Source of the DNA: Astrocystis sublimbata
Taxonomy: Eukaryota > Ascomycota > Sordariomycetes > Xylariales > Xylariaceae
DNA length: 64,000 nt
Assembly (NCBI GenBank): GCA_022453515.1
Contig: JAJNNY010000008.1
Location: 558,001-622,000, forward strand
Direction: 5' to 3'
Positions 44,894 to 54,929 of this stretch are shown here, in pieces; positions within the stretch are counted from its first letter, which is position 1, and every line of letters starts with the position of its first letter. The translations under genes and the position numbers were made by a program. The notes beneath the pieces were generated by a model. It did not search any database, was not told where the DNA came from, and was given only the letters and a program-made list of their open reading frames with translations.

Positions 44894-46020
44894 CTACTCA
44901 CCTTCATCATCCGCCGCAGCCTGGCTATCAGCCGGAGCCCGCACCGGCAGCGTTCTCTGCACGCCCAGACTTTTCTCTAGCTTCGTATCGAAATCGTCCG
45001 GAAGCTCACCCCAGACCTCGGTAACGACCTGGGCGATGCTGTGAGGCGACACCTCGACCCTGCCGCGTGGCCCGACACTCCACGTGATCGCATCTTCGTC
45101 TCCTTCCACCCTCTCCACCGTCTTATCGAGATAGCCTTGCCGGATCAACTTCTGCAGCACGTGGTCGGTCTTGTCCATGGGGAGGTTCTGGCTTGCGTTG
45201 AGGCGCGTCAGAAAGCGTCGTAACTTCATGTCGCTTAGCTCGCCGCTGGACAGCGTGATGACGGATATGATGATGGTGTAGAAGCCAACATAGGCGGCTT
45301 CGTCAGCAGTACTGGGTATGCGTGAGGGCCCGATGATGGGCCGTGTTCTGTATTCTTGCGGTAGGGAGGAGATAAGGATGTATTGGCGAGAGGAGGCAGT
45401 CGCTTGTGAGGCGCCTCTCTTGACAGCTTCTGGAGTCGGGGCAGTGCACCAGTTAGCGAGTGTATGCCGTCAAGATGGGATAATATAGGCAGCAATAAAT
45501 CACACCATGACCAATTGTAGGAAGCGTGGGTGGACTTGCTTTGCTTGTCTTTCAATGTGCGCTTCTCCCTGACAGGCAGCTCGGCCATCTCCATGCCAAA
45601 GACACTCTGGAGCTGTTCCTGGGCGGCGTCGAAGACCTTTCTAAAGGCCCTCGCTTGGGTACCAAGAACTGTGAAGGGTCGGTAGAGCATCAGCAATGCA
45701 CCGCGCGGGGCGGATCAGATGCACACAGATTGGGTACCTTTATCCCGTATGCCGTCGCGTCTTATGGGTATCCTGGCGTATTCGCAGGCCAGGGCATAGC
45801 GCACGAGCTTCTTGACGAGCTGGTCGCCCGAGTTCTGGTCGGCAGCGGAGGGGAGGCCGCCCATGTTGATGTCAACGTCGTCGTCATTCTCGTGATCGGA
45901 GGCATCGGGCTCGTCGTCGGACTCTACGGCTCGTTTGGTCGGTCTGCGATGGCGTGCGCTGTCCTCGCCGTCCCTCTCTTCGGCGTGGTGGCCTGTCCGC
46001 CTGCGCTTCTGGGTGGGCAT
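44894..46020 (-). CDS. NSE3: SMC5-SMC6 complex subunit NSE3 (MAGE domain)
   Basis: Winged-helix subunit that bridges the SMC5/6 heads and DNA together with Nse1 and Nse4. Exons 46020-45738, 45668-45540 and 45429-44894 give 315 residues. The N-terminal 55 residues are basic then acidic. The MAGE domain follows: DQLVKKLVRYALACEYARIP, then AFRKVFDAAQEQLQSVFGME across the first splice, RQYILISSLPQEYR, GFYTIIISVITLSSGELSD and LIRQGYLDKTVERVEGDEDA. The first intron is GT-AG. The second, 45539-45430, needs a GC donor (gcaagt) because no GT donor nearby keeps frame without a stop; GC-AG introns of this type are known. The frame is consistent through all exons (phase 1 at both joins). Confidence 0.88.
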
Positions 46021-46484
46021 AGCGGCGCCAGTTGATATGAAGGTACACGAATGGGGGATTGATCCTTTTAGTAGCAGTGGGTAGCTGGCACTCTATGTCA
46101 AGAGGATCAAATAATCAAGATTGATCAGTCCGGGTATACGAAACTGAAGAAGAACGATTATCTACATGTAGGTAGGTGCCAAGCTACCTCCATACCCATG
46201 TGTCGTAGACTCGACGAGGGCACTTGGATGTTTGGCGCGTCCGCAGTCTCCCACTTCCAGTTGTCGCGCGTGGGCCGTGTGGGGCACTGGAACCTGCCTA
46301 GGAACATGGGCAGAGCGTGACAGTCACAGTCACTGCATACATGCAGGTTAGGTACCTAATGTACCTACCTACCTCACTCCGCTACAGTCACAGCAGACAA
46401 GGGCTTATGGCAACCATGGTGACGATCACTAGTACTTGAACCCCCTTCCGCCAGAGATCCATATCTCTGCACCGTTACAGTTAA
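46021..46484. other. Intergenic region upstream of NSE3
   Basis: 464 bp. A cluster of GGTACCTA/TACCTACC motifs at 46348-46374 and a TAGGTAGGTGCC at about 46170. No gene. Confidence 0.5.
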
Positions 46485-48161
46485 TTACGTGAATACCTCC
46501 TCCCACTCGGGGAAATCCGCATCCATTGCCCAGCTGACTTTGACCATTTCCCCAAAGTTGTTTGCCTCAAAGCGCATAAGCCAGTAGGAGGACGGCGTCC
46601 CTGTTGCATATTGGCCCGACCTCATGACATCGTTGTAGGGCATCCACCAAGAGAAGGTATCGTAGTTGTAGTGCCGAAGAGTGAACGGCTCTGACCGCCG
46701 CCCTTGGAACACGACAGTCAGATGGTCGTCGTCGTCGCTAGAACGCGAGACATCGATGCGCCAGTTCCGGATTCCATTCCAGTATGTCCCCGAGTACGCC
46801 TCGAGTGGTTTGGGCATCGTGCCGAGTTTCCGATCGCTGTCTAGCCTCGCTTTGAGCATGTCCATGTATGCAAATGCCTGTGGCGTGCGGTTTCGTACGA
46901 GCTGTACATAGTCTACCGGAGACTGAACACCCATCAACCGTTCAACCAGCATCTCCGCCGCAAAGTCCGCCGAGTCAACAGGCCCCAATGAGTTCTGTAA
47001 TGCAATAACGGCAGATTGTGTTTCAGGAAGCAGGTTGACAACTGTCTGGCTGCCGCACATACTTCCATGGTGGTAGATGACCAGCCATGATGGACAGCCT
47101 CTGCCAACTACGGGCTGCAGTCCCAGCGACGTATTCTCGGAGATTCGTCCGAGCTGACCGGGTAGTTCGGCCCGGCACCACCCAGCTCCGTAACTCTGCT
47201 CTCGTAAACTCCAACCAGGTAGATTGTTACAAGCGCCGAATGTATCAAGACAGTCTTTAAATACATTATTACTTGACTGGCCATCATGCGACTGGGGATT
47301 GGGGGAGAGGGCCTTGAGCATTTCTTGGTAAAGGCAAATAAGATCACTCAGCGAGCTTTTCACGCCGCCTGCTGCCTCCATTATCTGCCCCTTTTCCATT
47401 GTAGGGGGAGGTACTTCGAAAGCCGATAGATCATCCAGAACAGTATACGACTTGGCATTGTTGCCGCCAGGATTGTCCCACTCCGTACTCGTCCGTGTCA
47501 TGTTAAGAACTTTGAAGATGCGGTCATGAAGGAGCTGGGACAATGGCTTCCCAGTGATTCGCTCAAGAATTTGACCAACGAGCTCGTAGCACCAGTTGTT
47601 ATATATAAAAGAGTCCCTGAATGCGCCTGCAGGTTTCAAAGTGGCAAATGTCGGAAGTACGTCGCTGCGATCGAGCAACAAGCTATTCAAAGGTCCATAC
47701 CACCCCATCGAGTAGCCGGCCAAACCGGTTCTATGAGACACAAGATCTTGTATAGTGCACTCTTGTTGCAGAAATGGGTCGCTTGAAGTAAAGCCCGGGA
47801 GGCAGTCTTTGACTTTAGACGACCAGGTCAAATTACCGCTGGCAACTTCCATGGCAACCAGTGAAGAAACAAGCGCCTTAGTCAGGGAGTTAATGTTGTG
47901 TCGCGTATCATTGTCGGGTGGGATATGCGCCTCAACATCGCGGAAGCCAATGTGTTTGGTTGAGATGACTTGGCCGTGATGGATCACGGCATAGCTGAGC
48001 GACGGCGTGCCGGAGATGCGCAGTATCTCGGCGATGGTAGTAAACGCATCATTGACGTCCTTCACTGCTCTCGCGAAATCTGATTGCCTTTTCCTGGAGC
48101 GTAGAAAGGGACCATCAGCATCTCTATACGGCGGCAGGCATGGCATTGGGGTCACTAACAT
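46485..48161 (-). CDS. Beta-lactamase-like serine hydrolase (class C/transpeptidase fold)
   Basis: Single exon, 558 residues, in the beta-lactamase/penicillin-binding fold family (Pfam Beta-lactamase). Catalytic motifs: SxxK as S92-L-T-K95 in NINSLTKALVSS, Y187-N-N in FIYNNWCYELVGQILERITG, and an HxG-type third motif around H364-G366 (YHHGSMCG) in place of KTG. The C-terminal 120 residues form a beta-rich extra domain (YSGTYWNGIRNWRID, FTLRHYNYDTFSWW). Such proteins in fungi include esterases and enzymes in secondary-metabolite clusters; no other biosynthetic gene is adjacent here, so the substrate is unknown. There is no clear signal peptide at Met1. An upstream Met is absent in frame. Confidence 0.88.
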   Translation of the reverse strand: MLVTPMPCLPPYRDADGPFLRSRKRQSDFARAVKDVNDAFTTIAEILRISGTPSLSYAVIHHGQVISTKHIGFRDVEAHIPPDNDTRHNINSLTKALVSSLVAMEVASGNLTWSSKVKDCLPGFTSSDPFLQQECTIQDLVSHRTGLAGYSMGWYGPLNSLLLDRSDVLPTFATLKPAGAFRDSFIYNNWCYELVGQILERITGKPLSQLLHDRIFKVLNMTRTSTEWDNPGGNNAKSYTVLDDLSAFEVPPPTMEKGQIMEAAGGVKSSLSDLICLYQEMLKALSPNPQSHDGQSSNNVFKDCLDTFGACNNLPGWSLREQSYGAGWCRAELPGQLGRISENTSLGLQPVVGRGCPSWLVIYHHGSMCGSQTVVNLLPETQSAVIALQNSLGPVDSADFAAEMLVERLMGVQSPVDYVQLVRNRTPQAFAYMDMLKARLDSDRKLGTMPKPLEAYSGTYWNGIRNWRIDVSRSSDDDDHLTVVFQGRRSEPFTLRHYNYDTFSWWMPYNDVMRSGQYATGTPSSYWLMRFEANNFGEMVKVSWAMDADFPEWEEVFT

Positions 48162-49418
48162 TGCGAAGGATATCGCGAGGGTAATGTACTGCTTCGGAAC
48201 ATAAACGGACGGATCTGGTAGTTTAGTAGGTCGAAGTTGGACGGTTCAAACAATACCTAGCTCAACTGTATGTCCCTTATTGACAAGTTTTTGCGGTGAG
48301 CAATTCTGCCTACAGTTCATCTGTACTAATAGTATGCATACATGCCACCACATGTACTACAATTGGGTACTGGAACTGGTGACCTACCATATACCGTAGG
48401 CAGGCTTGATGTCAGCCAGAGTGAGACACGAGGGACGTATCACTTGATGGGTCATGATTCACGATGCGCAAATGTAGTACCAGCTGTTACAACAACTGCT
48501 AGATGAAGTTTTTTTGATTAATATTTTCGACTTTGATTCAAAGGCACCAGCTATTTGTAACCCGGCTCTCTGTGAATCTCGATACGGAATCTGAAAGAAT
48601 GGACGCCGATGGCTAAGTATGTCACCGTAAACAAGGTCTAGTTCTTATTGAGGGAGGTTGGAGGACTAGTCCCTCCCTCGCTTATTAGAAATATATAACC
48701 AAGAAATATGTAAAAGGAAATTTGTGCTACTTTACATAGAAGGGGAGCAAATATTGCCTAGCGATGATTCGGTGCCATTCTTTTGGTGTAGAAGATTGCT
48801 TCCGTAGCCGAACACTCTATGCTATAACAGATAATGATAAAGGTCTGCGGGATATTGGAGACGGGTCTGGAAATTTGAACAGCAGGGCACTATTGCATCT
48901 AGTCGATTCGACATTTGTAGGGAGCGGCAACTATTCGTGCAGCACCTGAACGTAGTCTAGCATTTGAGGGCAATGGCTAGATTGGTTATGGCCAGCTTCC
49001 CATATGTTCACGTTCATTTTGGAGCGTTGAGCGACTTCCTCGGAACCTTGGAAGTCGTTCGTACGTACTGTTTTGTTTACTCTGTAGGTAATATCCGTTT
49101 TACATCAACCCGTATTTCATGGTGTGTAATTACAGTAACACTACTGGTATATACCTCGCCATTGCGTTTGTAGGTCACTGGAATCAATTAGCCCCATCCT
49201 AGCTAGATCCACATATTTGGCCCCTCTAAGCTCCTCCAGACACATACATGCAGCGGGAGCACTTACACGCACTCGATAAGATAAGGAAAAAGTCCCATCA
49301 TTGCCACCATCATGATGAATCGCCCTAGCGACACAAGCGACTCTGCGCCAGTCAACATTGAACTCTCGTTCATGATCACGAATATCCAGTAAAGCAGCGC
49401 CGGCTCGCCTATGCGGAC
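48162..49418. other. Divergent intergenic region
   Basis: 1.26 kb between divergent starts of the serine hydrolase and SLS1 genes. Moderately AT-rich. No gene, RNA or repeat is recognised; minus-strand open frames at 49141-49673 overlap the SLS1 start and look like shadows. Confidence 0.5.
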
Positions 49419-52256
49419 TTGCGCCCACTCATGATCAGAAGAGGTACCTCCGTCGGCAGCATCTGCCTCAGATGCCGACTGCGACTCCTCGGCCGACTGG
49501 CCCCTGCCCGTCCTTACACAAATGATAGCCCATACAGTGGCGATGACCCGCGTTCCAATCATGACCCTGCCATGGAACCGCAAGAGGAGCTCCGGCGCGG
49601 GCAATTTTTTGGGCTTCGGGACTGGGACTTCGAGGAAAACCAGAGCTCCAAAGCGACGATCAAGCCGCCTCAAGATTTCAATTTCAGGAGAAAAGCTACT
49701 CGATTATATGCGCGCAAACGACATGTCTCGGGCAACCGTATACTAGACGAGACATCAAAAAGCTTGGGTATCAATATGCTCGGCAAGCCTGCCCACGCCA
49801 TTGTCATGAGAGACGGGGGTAACAAGTGGGAGAAGAAGCAGAACAAGTTCGGCCCCAAGAAGTTCGGCCCCTTCAACGCCGCAGTCAAAGTCGAACCCGA
49901 CACCAACGTCGCCGCCAGCATCCAAGCTCTCCTCAACAGCCGGCACGACGACCCAGACCACGACGATGTCCGATCCAACATTGCGCAGCTAGAGCCCACC
50001 ATAGACAAGGTCCTGACCGAGAAGGACTTCAGGAAGGTCCAGCGCCTCCTGGCCGACGGTTTTCTGAACTCTCAGCTGCTTGACTACATAAGCTGGTTCA
50101 AGTCGCAGAAAACGTCTTCCGAATACGAATGGATAACGGGCAGGAGCTCTTGGTCACCCTTGAAAGTGGAGCCAGGTGCCTCTGAGGGGACTGTCCCGAG
50201 CCTGCGTGGCTACATCCAAGAGGACACTCCGGCTAGGGAGAGGCTCGTGATCCGCTTGATGCGTGATTGCTGGGGATTATCTATCGCCGAGCTACAGAAC
50301 CAAATGGGCGAGATCGAGATCAAGGTTCGCAACCACGAGTTCGTTCTGCTGTTGCGTAAGTCTCTCCTCCTGCGGACCGAATACAAACTCAACCACACAA
50401 GACCGCCAACTAAGATGAACGCTCGCGTGACTAGGTGGCCAGCAACGTTTCTTGAATGCACTGGGTAATATCTTTCTCGAACCCGGCGAGACAATCGAGG
50501 CATTTCGCGATCAATCGGCCATCCTGCTCGTTACCAAGCAACCAAAAGTTGAGAGCATCCTCAAGGAACTGGATGAGACGCTACGAAGCGTTTCCCAGAA
50601 GACTTTCCCACTCACTCTCGTCGAGTCCGAGCACATCGACGACGCTGTCCTCGAGGAAGTCGGTCGCATCACCAATACTCACATCAGGAAAAGCCGTACA
50701 GGGAGAAGAGTGAGCCATGCCTTGTACACCTTCGCTGTTGAAGATTTACTGACTGTTCTGGCCAACAGCTCCATGTTACCTGGATCGAAGTCGCCTCGCG
50801 GGCCGAGCAAGGTTTCGATGTCCTCGAGGACATGGCACACATCGTTTTGCGTTTACTTCTGACTGGCTCGGGGTCTAAACAAGCTACTTCCACACTGCTC
50901 TCGCCTACAGACACGCACTTGCAATCTCGCCCGGGCCGGCTTGTCGTGGATGTCACGAGCAAAGACAAGCTTACATGGAGAGACAGACTCTCCCAGTGGG
51001 CACGCTTCATGTATCCCCGAACACCAGTACAGGTGGAGCGTGACCCAAATTCACAAGTACCAGTTCAGTTCCAACTCCCTTTCAAACCAGTGACGAGGAC
51101 GAAACTCGTCAATGAGAACACCGAGTTCTTCCCTGTCACCAGGTTTCCCAGCCACCCGGTGAGGTGGTCAAACGAGCTGCAGACACGTACAATTGCCTGC
51201 TTCGGCAACATCCTGCATCAACACCAGCCCGGAAACCCGACACCGCCTCTCGCCGACCTCCTAGCCAGCACCGAAAGACGCGCCTTCGCCCCCTCGATGC
51301 CGCACCCCTTGCGCCTCGCCAAATTTGAAAGCAGCGACCCCGAAAACTCCACCAACCGTCCGCTCGTCAACACGACACAGACACTCCTCCTCCGCTTCTG
51401 GCCATCCCCCAGCTGGAACCCGGCCACGCGAGCCAACAACAAGAGCGCCTCGGCCGGCAACCCCGGTGACACGCCTCCCGCACCGGTCCTCGAGCTGCGT
51501 CTCGCGGCGTCCGACACCGAGGTGCTCGGCATCGACAGCCTGCGCGCCATTAGCAAGACGCACCACACCGACGTCATGTTTCCCTCGTCGCTCGTCGACG
51601 TGCGCTTCACGCAGACGCAGTACGAGGAGGTGCGCTGCGCCTACCGTGAGGATCTTGCGGAGTGGTTCCCCCTGCGGGACTTTCTCGCGAACGCACGGCT
51701 CGACCTCGCGAGCGGCAAGGTCGAGCTGCCGCCACGACAACGCTTCCCCGTCCCGCGGCGGCTGTTTGCCTTTGACCCGTCCGACCCGCAGGCCAAGCCG
51801 CCTACTCCAAAAAAATACAAAGCGATGGCCGAGGCCAAAGCAAAGAAGAAGACAGAATTGGAACGGAAAAAACTCGCTCCCCACATGTACTTTGCCGATG
51901 AAGATGAAGCTGAAGGCACTAAAGTAGAGCCCAGGATACACCTCCAAGAAGTCGAAGATCCACACGACCTGGACGATCTCATCAGCATTTCCTACGAGTT
52001 CGTCGGCCTCGAGTACCATCGCTCCGCCTCGATGCCGTACGACGGCCACCTACTAACCTACACATCGATCGAGGCCGGGCAGGGCGGCGGTCGCCGCGCA
52101 GAGGTCACGCTTGAGGCCATGGAGCCTCTCCCTTCCAGCAAGCCTGCGGCCGAAGCAGCCGATGAGCAGACGCCCTTGGTTAAATTCCTAAAGTCTTGCT
52201 CTACCATGATTGCGGATAGGTCATTATGGAGTGGAATCGGCGACATACGCCGGTAA
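49419..52256 (+). CDS. SLS1: Mitochondrial inner-membrane regulator SLS1
   Basis: Matches the fungal SLS1 family (Pfam PF14611, mitochondrial inner-membrane-bound regulator), which in yeast couples mitochondrial transcription to translation of mtDNA-encoded respiratory subunits. Exons 49419-50355, 50435-50709 and 50769-52256 encode 899 residues. The N-terminus is Arg-rich and free of acidic residues (MRPLMIRRGTSVGSICLRCR), a mitochondrial presequence. The core contains LLDYISWFKSQKTSSEYEWI, GLSIAELQNQMGEIEIKVR, FRDQSAILLVTKQPKVESIL and, after the second splice, LHVTWIEVASRAEQGFDVLE. A late charged segment (YKAMAEAKAKKKTELERKK) precedes the C-terminal domain. Both splice joins keep frame (phase 1, phase 0) and remove internal stops. 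It is convergent with EF-1alpha. Confidence 0.88.
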
Positions 52257-52828
52257 ACCTTGTTGGTGGTGGTGAACTCGGCTTCCGTAGAAATGACAGT
52301 AATTGTATGAATATTGTAGCATATAATGTATTTGGTCGAGATACGATGTTTGGATAATTTAGGTGGCTGAAGGGTATCGCGAAAGAGGACATGCTTACGA
52401 TGGATACCAACCTACAAAAAATTATGTACAACGAACAACGACTCCTCGGATACCCGCTATACTACCTAGGTAGTTGTTCGACTTGCATGCGCGTATCTTG
52501 GATATTCATGTGAGGGACGAAATGCGTTATGACATAGATTATGCTGTTAATGACTGGTGCATGCTTCGTCGGGATACCACATATTACATGGTCACTCAAA
52601 TCACATAGTCAATGGAGACACAAGAGAAACACGGTCTACGACTCTATTTTGCTAGAAGCACATGGACGAGAAAATTTGACAAACATTTCCCTTTAATCAT
52701 CCGCTTTCATTCCCGACCGATATCAACAGAAAAGTGCGAACGAAATACCGTGATCATAGCGCCAATCCGTCATGACATTCCTCATTAAGTGCAACAACCC
52801 AAGCTTTTTCAACAACGGAGCAAATTGT
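52257..52828. other. Intergenic region between convergent SLS1 and EF-1alpha
   Basis: 572 bp holding both 3' UTRs. A perfect 12-bp palindrome CTACCTAGGTAG lies at 52462-52473. AT-rich; no gene. Confidence 0.5.
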
Positions 52829-54650
52829 TTACTTCTTCTTGGTAGCGGACTTAGTCTCCTTGCCCTTGACCTTGGTGTCCTTCTCGACGGACTTAATGAC
52901 ACCGACAGCGACGGTTTGACGCATGTCACGGACGGCGAAACGACCCAGAGGGGGGTAGTCGGTGAAAGCCTCAACACACATGGGCTTGGAGGGAATCATC
53001 TTGACGATGGCAGCGTCACCAGACTTGACGAACTTGGGGTTGTTCTCAACGCTCTTACCGGTACGGCGGTCAATCTTCTCAAGCAACTCAGAGAACTTGC
53101 AAGCGATGTGCGCAGTGTGGCAATCGAGGACTGGGGCGTAACCAGCACCGACCTGACCAGGGTGGTTCAGGACAATGACCTGAGCATTGAAGGACTCGGC
53201 ACCGTAGGGGGGGTCGTTCTTGCTGTCACCAGCGACGTTTCCACGGCGGATATCCTTGACGGAGACGTTCTTGACGTTGAAACCAACGTTGTCACCGGGG
53301 TTACCCTTCTCGAGCTGCTGGTGGTGCATCTCGACGGACTTGACTTCGGTGGTGACCATGGCAGGGGCGAAGGTGACGACCATACCGGGCTTGAGCTCAC
53401 CGGTCTCGATACGGCCGACGGGAACCGTGCCAATACCACCGATCTTGTAGACATCTTGAAGGGGCAGGCGGAGGGGCTTGTCGTTGGCACGCTTGGGCTC
53501 CTCGATAGCATCAATGGCGTCGAGGAGGGTCTTGCCGGTGACCTTGGCACCCTTGGGGGTCTCCTTCTCCCAGCCCTTGTACCAGGAGGCGTTCTTGGTG
53601 ACCTCAAGCATGTTGTCGCCGTTGAAACCAGAGATGGGAACGAAGGCAACATGCTTCGGGTTGAAGCCGACCTTCTTGATGAAGGAGGAGGTCTCCTTGA
53701 CAATCTCTTGGTAACGGGCCTCGGCCCACTGAGCAGTGTCCATCTTGTTGATAGCAACGATGAGCTGCTTGACACCAAGGGTGAAAGCAAGCAGAGCGTG
53801 CTCACGAGTCTGGCCATCCTTGGAGATACCAGCCTCGAACTCACCAGTACCAGCGGCAATGATGAGAATGGCGCAGTCGGCCTGCGAGGTACCGGTAATC
53901 ATGTTTTTAATGAAATCACGGTGACCGGGAGCGTCTACACACGCGGGTTAGCATGGGAGGTTCGTGGCGCAACTGCGAGTGGTGTCTCAACATACCAATG
54001 ACAGTGACGTAGTACTTAGGAGTCTCGAACTTCCAGAGAGCGATATCAATGGTGATACCACGCTCACGCTCGGCCTTCAGCTTGTCCAAAACCCAGGCAT
54101 ACTTGAAGGAACCCTTTCCGAGTTCAGCGGCTTCCTGTTGAAGTTGTCAGCACATCGTGATCATCAATGAAATACGCGTCGAGTCGCGGTCGCCATGGTA
54201 AGCCATCAAGTGAGGGAAAGCATGTGTCATTATGGAGTGGGGCCAGGATGAGCGCAGGGATGAGACAAAAGGATCGGACAAGGACGTGCTGCGGGTGGAA
54301 CACCCTGGCCGGGCCTCAAAATCAAGGGCGGGGTAGGCTGGATTTGTGCCCCTCGGTGGGGGATTTTCCACAACAGTGCGATCGTGAGGGGCACAAAACG
54401 CGAAAACCCAACACATGGCCAAAATGAAAAGTGCAAGGCAAGAGCCAAAGGAGTTCAGACTAACCTTCTCAAACTTCTCGATCGTACGCTTGTCGATACC
54501 ACCACACTGGTAGATCAAGTGGCCAGTGGTAGTGGACTTGCCACTGTCGACGTCTGTGGAGAGAGAGTCAGATATATGTACAACGGTGGCGGGTGCGACA
54601 AGCAACTTACGGCCAATGACGACGACGTTAAGATGAGCCTTAGTCGACAT
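52829..54650 (-). CDS. TEF1: Translation elongation factor 1-alpha (eEF1A)
   Basis: GTPase that delivers aminoacyl-tRNA to the ribosome. Exons 54650-54611, 54553-54465, 54134-53996 and 53934-52829 encode 457 residues, near the fungal norm. G1 is GHVDSGKST (split by intron 1), switch 1 contains [15 protein letters not shown]3 is [12 protein letters not shown] (split by intron 3), and G4 is NKMD. Domain 2/3 motifs include [33 protein letters not shown] and [16 protein letters not shown], with the Lys-rich end SATKKK. Codon use is strongly biased to C-ending codons, as expected for a very highly expressed gene. Intron 2 is unusually long (330 nt) and rich in T/C, as in other fungal TEF1 genes used for phylogeny. 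Confidence 0.98.
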
Positions 54651-54697
54651 GTTGCTGGATTTGTGCGGATTCTCGGTCTAGAGATTGGCAGATGAAC

Positions 54698-54929
54698 TAC
54701 GAAGGCGGATAGAGTCAGTCGATGATCGTGGCGGTTGAGTTGGTTTGGGTTGGGTTGAGATGGGAGAGGAGAAGAAAAGTGTGCGGCACCAGCAGGTGGG
54801 CGTGCAGACACGTGCAATGAATGACGAGGAGATGATCAGGCACGAGGGCGAGATGGATGGATGCGCTTCCGCAGAAGACGATGCAGTTGTTGCCGTGATG
54901 GTGGCGATGATGATGGGACAGATACTCAC
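54698..54929 (-). promoter_or_regulatory. Probable intron in the TEF1 5' untranslated region
   Basis: On the minus strand a strong donor (gtgagt, at 54929) and an acceptor (ttcgtag, ending 54698) with a branch-like CTGAC about 20 nt before the AG and a C/T-rich body lie 48 nt upstream of the TEF1 ATG. Leader introns are common in fungal EF-1alpha genes and raise expression. Splicing is predicted, not shown. Confidence 0.55.

Noticed and set aside
51261..52049. 262-codon minus-strand frame within SLS1
   Set aside because: Antisense shadow of the SLS1 last exon.
52772..54001. 409-codon open frame on the plus strand
   Set aside because: It is the antisense shadow of EF-1alpha; strong codon bias on the minus strand keeps the opposite strand open.
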